Source: Gamarada debralockiae (lineage: Eukaryota > Ascomycota > Leotiomycetes > Helotiales > Hyphodiscaceae). Taken from it: a DNA stretch of 64,000 nucleotides. This document shows positions 43,478 through 53,991 of this stretch, one piece after another. The notes beneath the pieces were generated by a model, which saw only the letters and a list, made by a program, of their open reading frames with translations, did not search any database and was not told the origin of the DNA. The translations under genes were made by a program, and so were the position numbers. The DNA lies in contig NXFV01002066.1 of assembly GCA_002803225.1 (NCBI GenBank), positions 1 to 64,000 on the forward strand, given 5' to 3'. Numbering within the stretch: the stretch's first letter is position 1; the number at the start of each line of letters is the position of its first letter.

Positions 43478-44549
43478 ATGGTAAGCTTTTAACGATATTT
43501 CTATGACTTAATTACGACTCGCCACCGCTCTCGTGCCTCTACGAGCAATCGCACGTCGAGATGCGCATCCCATCAATTGCCCGAGGGCGTTGATGAAGAT
43601 CTGGCTTGAGCTACATCTGCGCAGCAATGCCAGAGTAGTCTCTTTAGAGTTCAAAGAAGATAATTAGTGAACATATTCGCTGATGTCTTCTTTTCTCAAT
43701 GATAGCCTCCCAAAGCCGGAAAGAAGGCTGCTCCAGCCCCATTCCCCCAGTCGAAAGCTGGTGCAGGATCCAAGAAAGCTCCCAAGGTATGCTCTGTCCA
43801 CTTCCCCAATCAATTGTTTTGTTGCTAACAATGTAAAGAACCCTCTCATCGAGAAGCGCACCCGTAACTATGGCATTGGTCAAGATATCCAACCTCGCCG
43901 AAACCTCTCCCGCATGGTGAAGTGGCCCGAATATGTTCGTCTGCAACGCCAAAAGAAGATCTTGAACCTCCGTCTCAAGGTCCCACCCGCGATCGCCCAA
44001 TTCCAGAACGTCCTAGACCGAAACACCGCTGCTCAAGCTTTCAAGCTTCTCAACAAGTACCGTCCCGAGAGCAAGACCGAGAAGAAGGAGCGTCTGTTGA
44101 AGGAGGCTACCGCGATCAAGGAGGGCAAGAAGAAGGAAGAAGTCTCCAAGAAGCCATACGCCGCCAAGTACGGTCTCAACCACGTTGTCGGCTTGATTGA
44201 GAACAAAAAAGCTGCTTTGGTCCTCATCCCCAACGATGTTGACCCCATTGAGTTGGTCATCTTCTTGCCAGCTCTCTGCCGCAAGATGGGCGTCCCGTAC
44301 GCCATCATCAAGGGCAAGGCCAGACTCGGTACAGTTGTCCACAAGAAGACTGCTGCTGTTGTTGCTTTGACTGAGGTCCGATCGGAGGACAAGTCCGAGT
44401 TGTCGAAATTGGTCCAGGCCATCAAGGAAGGTTACTCTGAGAAGTACGAAGAAGCCAAGAGACACTGGGGTGGCGGTATCATGGGTGCTAAGGCCAATGC
44501 TCGTACTGAGAAGAAGCGCAAGGCTCTTGAGTCTGCTATCAAGATCTAA
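43478..44549 (+). CDS. RPL8: 60S ribosomal protein eL8 (L8/L7a)
   Basis: Three coding exons: 43478-43480 (only the ATG), 43706-43786 and 43839-44549, with introns of 225 and 52 bp, give 264 residues. The first intron starts directly after ATG (ATG|GTAAGC) and its acceptor (GATAG|CCTCCC) joins M to [19 protein letters not shown]. The rest is a full eL8: [29 protein letters not shown]-like [20 protein letters not shown], then the L7Ae/L30e fold ([58 protein letters not shown]) and a C-terminal [20 protein letters not shown]. It is a structural protein of the large subunit. Codon use is strongly C-ending at many positions, as expected for high expression. Confidence 0.96.
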
Positions 44550-45715
44550 ATATTTTCTTGAAGCGACTTTCTTTACTGGCGTTATGATATTATGGCATGG
44601 CATGGAATGGACTGTAGCTTAGGAAGCACCAAAATTCAAGCTGGATGATACCATAACGCATCTTTGGTCTCCCTTCTTCAGTGTCTCGTGATCAACTAAT
44701 GATAGGCTCCTTATCTGATCGAGTTCTCGGTCAAAGTTCCCCTGAACTCGAACTTCAAGACGGTGTGCCGAAAGCAGTCTGAATTGAGGAATGCCCTACG
44801 GCCGCATTGTTAGAAATGTTTAAGTCATCATCCGAACCGGTTCATCGAATCTCCAGCGAAATGACTGACAAGTATCCCAAACACGTTTCGACCCCTGGTA
44901 TGCTTAAATCGAAGTCCTTTCCCAGACTTTGGCAATCTCACCATTGCCGGATCGACGACCGGGATCTACTATCAGAACTTCTCCAAGTCTCCATTCAAAC
45001 ACTCCATATTCTTTCCTTTTCCATCACTTCTTCTCTGCCAAATCAAGCAGAATATTATTCTTAGAAGGAAATAATTTTCATGAGGTATTTTCAAGGAATA
45101 GTAATCATACGGGCGAGGCTCGTGCGACATAGGAAAGTCCCGGAAATCCCAGTAAGCCACTGTGTCACCGGCCTGAAAAATCTTTTGAGTCCCCGGACGG
45201 AACCGTGGAGGTGTCGCAGAGGAAAATCCGTTTGATGTGCTTTAACCCGCGATCAAGGGTTGGGCGCGCGACTCTTCGTCCTTCATATAACCAACCATCC
45301 TCATCCCATCTCCCTTCCCTCCTCTTCCTCTTCTAGCTTTGCAAAATAATTTTTATTTTATTGCGACTATCAGCCGGGCGCCTTTTCAACGGGTAATTTT
45401 TGACGTCTCATCGCACCCCGATTGACCCTTCTGATTGGCTCACCGGATCTCCCCCACCAAAAACCCCTTATCGCTATCGAAAAAGTTTCCCGACAAAGCC
45501 AGAGCGATTCCCATCAAAACCGAGTCTTCCTTCCTTCAAACAACCAAACCCTTCGATCTTGAAATCCTCTTCGTCACATTCACATAACCTCACCTACAAG
45601 CATCAATAACTTCCTACGCTAAGTAATTCGTAACTCGCATTTGTCTGGGCTTCATCAAACAGAGCAAAAATGGGCTCCTACGGTAGCAAACCCCTCCGAT
45701 AGACTTCCTACGGGC
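44550..45715. other. Intergenic, long 5' region of the carbonic anhydrase gene
   Basis: 1.17 kb. A CT-rich stretch near 45290-45340 and a C/T/A-rich stretch to about 45600 look like promoter and 5' UTR. An out-of-frame ATG at 45669 opens an 11-codon uORF-like frame. No other gene recognised. Confidence 0.5.
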
Positions 45716-46596
45716 ATGCGCTGCGACGCATGTCTCAGCAAAGAACAAATACTGATGCAGAAACTCAATCCAGAAGATACATTCAGCTATGCGCTGAGCT
45801 CCAATGCTGCGTGGGCCGGCTACAAGTCGCACCAGAACCCGCAGTTCTTTCCTAAGATGAGCCAGGGACAATCACCATCAATCCGTACGTCCCCCTCCCC
45901 GCCAATTCTCCCTACCTGTCTTCTCTTTCAATTACCCCATATCTACAACTTTACTTCAAGGAGAATCTTGGAAATGCTAACTCTCAACCCCCCTCAACAG
46001 TCTGGATCGGCTGCTCCGACTCCCGCGTCCCCGAAACAACCCTCCTCGGCCTACAACCCGGCGACGTCTTCGTCCACCGCAACATCGCCAATGTCGTCTC
46101 ACCAACCGACATCTCCGTCTCCGCCGTCGTCGAATACGCCGTCAAGCACCTCAAAGTCTCGCACATCGTTCTCTGCGGCCACACATCCTGTGGCGGTGCC
46201 GCTGCTGCTCTCGGGGACTCTCAGGTCGGGGGTGTTCTGGATACTTGGCTCACTCCATTGAAGGCTGTACGAAAAGCTAATATGGCGGAGCTGGATGGCA
46301 TTAAGGATGCGGGGAAGAAAGGCGTGAGATTGGCGGAGCTGAATGTGGAGAGAGGTGTTGAGACGTTGCTGAGTATGTTTGTCGTGGAGGAGGCGGTTAA
46401 GGAGAGAGGGTTGAAGGTCCATGGTGTTGTGTACGACATTGGCTGTGGCAGGATCCGAGATCTGGGGTGTGGGAACGCGGGGTCTCAGAAGACAGTTGGT
46501 GGTGCGGACGGATCGAGCGATGGCGAGATTGTGAAGGGCAAGCACGCTATGTTGGTGTTCCGAGACAGCGGCGCATCGATGAAGGTTCAGTCATAG
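45716..46596 (+). CDS. Beta-class carbonic anhydrase
   Basis: Two exons (45716-45884, 46001-46596; 116 bp intron splitting Leu as C|TC) give 254 residues. The zinc site is intact: CSDSRVPE (Cys, and the Asp-Arg dyad) and the later HIVLCGHTSCGGAA (His and Cys ligands). GLQPGDVFVHRNIANVVSPT and GVLDTWLTPLKAVRKAN are typical of fungal enzymes. The C-terminal part VVEEAVKERGLKVHGVVYDI matches the family, followed by a variable tail. It interconverts CO2 and bicarbonate, supplying bicarbonate for carboxylations and CO2 sensing. The start is chosen as the only early in-frame ATG; the N-terminus before YALSSNAAWAGYKSHQNPQF is about 28 residues. A downstream ATG at 45755 is possible. Confidence 0.92.
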
Positions 46597-47051
46597 CAGG
46601 CGTCGCAATCCCCTGATCGAGTTCGAGGGAGGAGGTACTCTAAGGAGCGTCGCGAGAGGAAGAGGGCGACGTTGGGTTTACAGTAGATGGAGTTTTGAAA
46701 GAAGGCGTGTATTTTGGACTGGGATAGAGAATACCCGGGGAGTGTTGATGGGATGGATATTTGACGGGGGCTCAGCAGGTTGCTAGATGCCAGGCGTTGT
46801 ACCTATGTTCCTCACTCAGGTACAAATAACATCCTCTTCTATGATCTCGATGTCTTGGTATCGGTTTGAGTCTTCTAGTGCAGTTGTTTAGCCAGCTCTA
46901 CTTCGTATCATCGTACATCTTCGCGGCATCAATTCTCTTTCTCTTCGTCCACAGATCCCGTCCATCTACTCCATATCCTAGCAATCGTTACCCCGCAAAT
47001 CTACAGCTCTGCACTTGCTCATATAGCTATCCCATTTGGTCTTTTCATCGT
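46597..47051. other. Intergenic between convergent genes
   Basis: 3' flanks of the carbonic anhydrase and cyclodeaminase-like genes. No gene recognised. Confidence 0.5.
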
Positions 47052-48615
47052 TCAGAAATCCTCGAAAGTGGCACCAATCTTCTTCTCCCTCGCAAGTCTA
47101 ACTATCTCCGTCCCTACAACCAAATCCATCAGTCCCAGCCCAACAGATTTATAAATCACATTTCCCTTGTGTAGCCATCTACTCAACTCTTCCTCTTCCT
47201 TAGACTGCTTCTTCTTCGGCGGAGCATCTGATGCACCACTTCCATGTCTACTCCGGAAGACTCTGGATCCCCTCCTCGATATATTGGAAAACGACGATTT
47301 CCTTGACGGTGATTTCGAGGAATTGGTGCTCTCGAAACTCTGTTCTCGGAATGCTAGAGCTAGGCTAGAAGTTGGCGACTTTCCTTCTGTTAAAGACATG
47401 CTTTCGAATGATTCGCCCGAGTCGTCAACTGCGGAAGAATCGTCGTCGTCGTGATGATATGATTCTTCTACTAAGACGATCTCTCCTATTTCTATCACAT
47501 TGTTGGCATTCAGATTCCCATCTGCTCGAGCTCGTGTCAACTCTCCCGTCTCATTGAGAGCATTAATCGTATCAACAAGAACAACACCGCCTTCAATAGC
47601 CCGTTTCCTAAAATGGTAGCCCGCACCATGTAGTTTCACCGCTTGCAGTAAAATCTCATGTGGGATCTCAATCATATGCGGCTTGTAACTTCCCACACCA
47701 ATAATCAGTCTCCCCTTAACTCTCCCGCTCGGATTCGTCAAGATCGTATGATCAAACAACACGTCCGTGCTTGGCGTCGTGCAGAATATGATATCGGCAT
47801 TCCGGATCTGGTCTCGTGATATTCGATCGTATTCGTTGTATGATGGGGAGATCATACCGAATTTCACTGATTGCCAGCCTTCTCGACGTTTTATGGATTC
47901 GGGGGTGCCGAGGAGGCCTTTGTAGAAATCGCGGGATTTTTCGCTGAAGCGGTGGTTTATAATGTTTATTCGCTCGATTGTTGAGCCGTGGAACATTAGG
48001 GTCAGGCGGACATGCCAGAATCTGAGAGTTTTAGCCGCCTACCCGTGAAAAGGGGGGAGGGGAGTTATGCGGGCTTACGCTTGTTTCCCTGCGCCAAAGA
48101 CCACAATATCTTTGGGTTTGTGCCGTCGGACGATCAAAAGGGAGGAAGCAAGAGCTGTTCTGAATGCGGTGAGCTCTTCAGCATTTATGAAGCCGGTAGG
48201 CCTTCCGTCGTTGTCCATCAGTGTCAGGGAGCCCCGAGGAGTGGGGTTTTTGGGTTCTGGGACGTCTGGATCGTTGCTGGGAGGGGCAGCAGATCTCGGT
48301 GCTCCTAAAGTAACGACTTTTTCCAAAATTAGTCTCCGGTCTGTGAATTTTTATTGGGTGTAGATTCATACCTTTCATCCCAATTCCAGAAGAACTTGTT
48401 GAAGGCATGAACAGCGTCGTCGTTCCATTTCTCCTATCCAGCTGTTGGCGCTCCGGCTGCTGAAAGCTACACTCTTCTTTATCATTGTTGGCATTGGTCG
48501 AGTATTCGTGAAGCGCGTCTCGTAAGATCTTCTGCAGTGTCTCGACTTCTTCTCTGACAAGGCCATGGAGGATTTCCTTTACCTCAGCGTCGCTGAGGAT
48601 CGTGAGGGAGCTCAT
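47052..48615 (-). CDS. Ornithine cyclodeaminase / mu-crystallin family protein
   Basis: Three exons (48372-48615, 48079-48304, 47052-48021; introns 67 and 57 bp) give 479 residues. The ATG at 48615 replaces an upstream GTG. The N-terminal part starts MSSLTILSDAEVKEILHGLV. Family motifs follow: GSLTLMDNDGRPTGFINAEE, LTAFRTALASSLLIVRR, then the Rossmann motif VVFGAGKQA|FWHVRLTL at the exon 2/3 junction, and later IIFCTTPSTDVLF and IGVGSYKPHMIEIP. An acidic, Ser-rich insert of about 100 residues (from DDDDSSAVDDSGESFESMSL to about KKKQSKEEEELSRWL) interrupts the C-terminal part before NVIYKSVGLGLMDLVVGTEI. Members convert ornithine to proline or reduce ketimines with NAD(P)H. The exact substrate cannot be told. 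Confidence 0.9.
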
Positions 48616-49077
48616 TGTGGAGTTCACGGAAGACGTTTCTAGGGAGACTCGGTGATTACAGTTGATTCATAAGGTCGTAAATTAATTTATGTACAAGAAT
48701 AAAGTGCTGGAGTCCGGGCTTAAGTTCCTCTAGATCCGTTCGGATTCGGAGGAGTTGAGGCATGTGAGGGATCCAGGAAAACATCGCGACTCCTTATCCT
48801 GGCTCGCTTGGTCTTATCTTAGCGCCGTCGACGTCAACAAAGGGGTTTTCGGACTTAAGCCGGGGGGAGAGTCCAATGAAGTGGGAGGGAAGCCATTCAG
48901 GTGCCCATGGCGCTGAAGCTGCTCCAGTTAAGCCGGGCAGCCGTTCATTATTTATAAGCACTGAACGACCCTGCTTGATCTCGTCGAATCCTACTCTTTC
49001 TTCCTCTCATCCCTCGAAGTATCAAAGGACTCTTGACACAGGGATTCTCCAACCACGATACAGCTTCTCCAATCAAC
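48616..49077. promoter_or_regulatory. Divergent promoter region
   Basis: 460 bp between the cyclodeaminase-like gene (minus) and the aldo-keto reductase gene (plus). A short TATTTATAAGC near 48948 lies about 130 bp upstream of the reductase ATG and could be a TATA element. Confidence 0.4.
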
Positions 49078-50397
49078 ATGGCTTCCAAAACTGCACCCAA
49101 GATGGAGTACACCCGCCTGGGTAACTCAGGACTGAAGATATCAAAGGTTATTTTTGGAGCAATGTCTTTAGGAAGTTCCCAATGGTAAGTAGCTCATCTT
49201 AATTCTTCTAGCTGGATTCATGAGTTCAACTTTCAGATTCTACTACCTGAAGGCTATGTTTAGAGTTTGGAACTCGTAAAACACACCTAGCTCCAATCTA
49301 TGTCCTCCATTGAGCGACCGCTAACTGCGAAGTATTTCCTAGGCAAGAGTGGGTATTGAATGAGGAAGAATCTCTACCACTCCTCAAGCACGCCTACGAT
49401 GTCGGCCTTAATACCTGGGATACCGCGGACGTCTACTCGAATGGCAGGTCCGAAGAAATTATTGGAAAAGCTCTCAAGCAATACGATATCCCTCGAAACA
49501 AGGTCGTCATCCTCAGCAAATGCTATTTCGGTGTCTCGAGCGACGGAAGCCAACCACCTATTTCCGCAGCCAACACAAATGATGGAGAGATGGTGAACCA
49601 GGTCGGATTGAGCAGGAAGCATATCTTCGATGCCGTGGACAAAAGCGTTGCTCGACTTGGGACGTATATCGATGTCTTGCAGATCCACAGACTTGACCGC
49701 GATACCCCTAGAGAGGAAGTCATGCGAGCTTTGAACGACGTCGTTGAGTCTGGCAAGGTCCGTTATATTGGTGCTAGCAGTGTAAGTTGAAAGGCCCGGG
49801 AACTGAAGAAGCTGCTTATCTGTGATAGATGGCTGCATGGGAGTTCCAAACTCTGCAGAACATTGCCGAGAAACACGGCTGGCACAAGTTTGTCAGCATG
49901 CAGAACTACTACAATCTGCTGTACCGTGAAGAAGGTCCGTCGCATCCCTCCAATACCTGTAAAAAGCAACTAACCGCCTTCGACCCCCAGAACGCGAAAT
50001 GATCCCGTACTGCCGTGATGTTGGCGTAGGCCTTATCCCCTGGTCTCCCATCGCTCGCGGAGCCCTTTCACGTCCGTTCCACGATCGTTCCACAAAACGT
50101 GAACAGTCTGATAGAATGCTGAACGCTATGATTCGAGGGAGGGAGACTGAGATCGATAAGCGTGTGATTGGAAAAGTTGAAGAGGTTGCTAAGAAGAAGG
50201 GTGTCTCCATGACCACAATCGCAACAGCATGGTGTCTTAGCAAGGACAAGGTCAACCCAATCATTGGGCTGAGCAGCAAGGAGAGAATTGATCAGGCTGT
50301 GGAAAGTGTGCATTTTGCAAGCTCTGGCAAATTGACCGCTGAGGATATTGCTTACCTTGAAGAAGGCTACGCTCCAAAGGAGAGACAGGGCTATTAA
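49078..50397 (+). CDS. Aldo-keto reductase
   Basis: Four exons (49078-49184, 49343-49781, 49829-49934, 49991-50397; introns 158, 47 and 56 bp) give 352 residues. Phases agree at every junction (TG|G, AGT|ATG, G|AA). The catalytic tetrad is visible: Asp and Tyr in [17 protein letters not shown], Lys in VVILSKCYF, His in [13 protein letters not shown]-binding elements follow in [16 protein letters not shown], and ITGLSS-like [20 protein letters not shown]. It belongs to the YajO/yakC-like group that reduces aldehydes and ketones. It ends KERQGY. It lies next to two cytochromes P450 and may act on their products or substrates, which is inference from position only. Confidence 0.93.
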
Positions 50398-51207
50398 GAG
50401 ACGGTTGTCTGGATAGTCTCGATTTGAGAAGCCTCTCATTTTTGAAAAGGAAGAAAAGTTTACAGTCGTTCAAAATTCCAATTTCCCAGGCTAAACCCCT
50501 CTTCTTTCATCTGATCAGCGATCACCCCCGCCCCAACTTGGAACTTCCGAGAATTTTGAAGCTTTCGACCTTTCGATCTTCCAAGACGTTTCACTTGGAC
50601 AAGTTGCGATGCTTCAGACAGTCGCTTTCCTCTCGAAGACGAATCTACCGGCGCGCCTGGATTTGTTTAAAAACGGAGTTGAAATAACATTCTGACAACA
50701 GTAGCGCCGAGTAATCAGAAAAGGGGTGAATAATAACCAACCGTGAGGCTTTACTCAAAGCGTATAAGCTCCATTATATCGCATCCACTTTCCCCTTTGG
50801 GACCCGATCCTCCTTGTCCACAACCCCGCCGTTATCGCAACTGATAAGCAAGCCATTGGAGTTGACTCGGGAATAACGACCACTTATTAAACCACACTCG
50901 ATGAACAGGACCTTTCTGTACAACCAACAACTCAACGAGGCTTATGCAACGAAAATATCTGCTTCACTCCCTAGCAGATTCCAATAGAAAGTTCTATAAC
51001 GTAACGGCTTCTCCACAAAGAAAACAGCAAAGACTATTAAGGCAGTCAGTCCACCGCCCCGCTACCAAAAGAATCCCCCGCACTTTTCAAGCATTTTCAA
51101 AGCCTTTGTTACATCGAAGAGAGCACACGTGATTCACCGAAGGGGGTCATCGACAGTTCAATTCGCCTGCGAGGATCTCAAAAACATTTCCAACCATCGA
51201 ATTCGCA
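50398..51207. other. Intergenic, no gene seen
   Basis: 810 bp upstream of the first P450. Short frames only; no repeat recognised. Confidence 0.5.
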
Positions 51208-52926
51208 ATGTTTCTCAGCCTTCCTCTCCTGGCATTTCTGCCCGTCGTTTTCCTCGCCATCTACAGATTCATTGTCTATCCCACCTTCATATCACCGCTC
51301 TCAAAGATTCCAAATGCACATTGGACAGCTCCAATCTCTTCAGTTTGGATCTTATGGACAAGATTCTGCTGCCACGAAAATCGAGATGTTCACGCAGCTC
51401 ATCTCAAGCTTGGTCCTGTCATCCGTCTTGCTCCCAATGAACTCAGCATAAATGATGTTACAGGGCTACGGACTGTGTATTCTGGTGGATTTGAGAAGGG
51501 ACAATGGTATTCAATCTTCGATAACTACGGGTATGCCTCCTTCCTCGCCTCTGTCCTCCACATACTGATTAAATCCAGAGTCCCCTGCATGTTTTCCTCC
51601 TGGCACTCCCGCCCACACTCAGCACGAAAGCGCATGATCTCAAACATCTACTCCAAATCCAACATCCACAGCTCCCCTGCTCTCGCAGCCCAAGCACAAG
51701 TCATTCTCTACGACCGACTCCTTCCCATCATTGATTCCATATCTGCCGCCTTCAAAGGCGCAAACGGCATCGATGTCCACGATCTCTGGAATGCAATGAC
51801 GATGGATGGCATGACTGCCTATCTGTTTGGTCTCAAGAACAGCAGCAATTTCCTGCAGAACCAAGCATATCGTCGTCACTGGCTGGCCCTCTACCAAGGA
51901 CGCAAACGATATACATTCTTTTCGCAGGAACTCCCCCGTCTGACCAAGCTCTGCAAGAAGATTGGTATCCATCTCGTTCCGAAATGGGTTGATGATGCCA
52001 ATCTGGAACTCGAGGCTTGGACACAAGAGCTCTGCGACTCCACTATGGTGTACATGAAAGATGCTGCTGCCGAAGACAAAGATGTCGCCAACGAGCCAGT
52101 AGTACTCGGCGCTTTGATTGCAGGAATTGACAAAGAGAAGAAGATGAAGGGCGAAGAATCCGCCCTAGCTCCCACAACACTGAAGTACGAGCGCCTCAGC
52201 ATTGCTAGCGAAATGATTGATCATCTCGCCGCCGGCCATGAGACTTCAGGAATTACCCTCACCTACCTATCATGGCAGCTTTCTCAAAACGTCCCGCTCC
52301 AAGACAGACTGCGTGCTGAGCTCCTCGGGCTAAAGCCAAACATGCTACTTTCGAACTCTCCGGGAAACATACCCAATTCAAAAGAGCTGGACAATCTGCC
52401 GATTCTTCATGCAGTGGTGATGGAGACGCTACGACTCCGCGCAGCGATACCGGGAGGTCAGCCACGCATGACACCTTACCCATCCTGCACGCTGGGAGGG
52501 TTCAACATTCCTGGTGGGGTAAGGGTAGGCGCTCAAGCACACAGCGTGCATCGAAATGCGGACGTATATCCAGACCCTGAGAAATGGGATTACACTCGAT
52601 GGCTGGACGACGAGAACGGATACACAGAAGAGCAGCGAAAGGAGAGAGACCGCTGGTTCTGGGCTTTTAGCAGTGGCGGGAGGATGTGTGTCGGTAGCAA
52701 TTTCGCGATGCATGGTAAGTCAACATCTCTATTTTCTTGATTTGGAGTCTTGCGGATGACAAAGGCTAACGAGAGAGCAGAAATCAAACTGGTGATCGCA
52801 GCAGTGTACTCGAATTTCAGGACCCATATCGTGGACGATGAAGGGATCGAGCAGATGGATGGGTATACCTGTGGACCGGCGAGCAACAAGCTTTTTTTGA
52901 GATTTGAGAAAGTGAATGGTCAATGA
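51208..52926 (+). CDS. Cytochrome P450 (first copy)
   Basis: Three exons (51208-51530, 51579-52714, 52781-52926; introns 48 and 66 bp) give 534 residues. The first intron is 48 bp, a multiple of three, and contains no stop, so an unspliced frame looks open; splicing G|A restores DNYGVPCMFSSWHSR. An N-terminal membrane anchor (MFLSLPLLAFLPVVFLAIYR) is followed by KIPNAHWTAPISSVWILWTR. The I-helix oxygen-activation motif is AAGHETSG, the ExxR motif is METLRLR, and the haem-binding loop FSSGGRMCVG contains the Cys ligand. The last exon starts EIKLVIAAVYSNFRTHIVDD. It is a monooxygenase of the endoplasmic reticulum. Substrate unknown. Neighbouring reductase, second P450, MFS relic and Zn2Cys6 regulator suggest a shared pathway. 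Confidence 0.93.
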
Positions 52927-53991
52927 GAGGGCGGAAGGTGCGCAGATAAAGGTGCCAGGCGAAACAGGCCAGGTACTCCCATCGCGAGGGCGAACAGGCC
53001 TAAGGACCAGAGCTTCTATTTGGGGAAGGAGGGCTATTGCAACACTGCCATCTATTTAGAAATTAGGATTTCAATTGTTCAAATACTTTGAGCGATTGAG
53101 AATGTGGATAGGCGATGGTGATTACTTGGATAGACACCCAAAAGCCACATCCATTGGTCTTGAAAAATACCCGATTCCTCAAAGTGGCGCTTCTTCCCAT
53201 CCCTCGTATCCTCAGTTCATAAAGGGGTGTCCTGCAGATCGTGCGCAAAGTCCATCCACTCGAAAGAGTATGGAAGCGGTAAAATTCTGTATATGCGTTG
53301 TCCTTGACCATGCTTGGACTCCTCAGTCGAGAAATTCCAAGTTGAAAGAACACTAGTATCAGAAGGCGCAGAAATGGACCAAGCACGCTGGACTCGTTGA
53401 TTTTCTAGGCATAAGCATTGGCCAGAACAACTTGCTTGATGTTCTCTCACCACTCCCCTAGCTGATACTCGTGAGTTCTGTTAGAAATCGCCAAATAAGT
53501 TGACGAAAATGGCACCGACAGCGATGAATGCCTCGACGAGGGCCTCGACGAGGACAATCATGCAAGAGCGACAAAACGAAGTATCTTGATCTCGACCTTT
53601 CCAGAAATTCTCCGCGATCAATTCTTGGCTGGGTCAGGGTTTCCGGTTTGTTCTTCGACGACGACGACGATGAAAAGCTCCATCTTTGCTAAGTCATATA
53701 GGTGGTTGCAAATACCAATTGGATGGAGAGAAACCAAGTCCCTCAAGCTATAGTTCCCTTTATACTCTTCCTCGCTGTCAACCTCTCGACTTTCGGCTCT
53801 TGCTGAGGTGATTAGAGTGTTGGAAATTCATGGTTCATTTCATTCGCTGATAATCATGAGGATGTTCACTATCACCGAGATTGACAACTGAAAACACGGT
53901 GAAGGAGTACTTTGGCCAGATGATTTGTAACCCTCGTTACCCCGTTGATCTGGATTCCACTTGAAATGTCGAAGATTGAACCAGGTCAATT
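52927..53991. other. Intergenic between convergent P450 genes
   Basis: 1.07 kb of 3' flanks. Short frames on both strands, including 53063-53386, have no domain. A GACGACGACGACGA stretch is near 53656. No gene recognised. Confidence 0.5.

Noticed and set aside
44013..44603. 196-codon frame antisense to RPL8
   Set aside because: Leu/Ser-rich shadow of a highly biased ribosomal gene.
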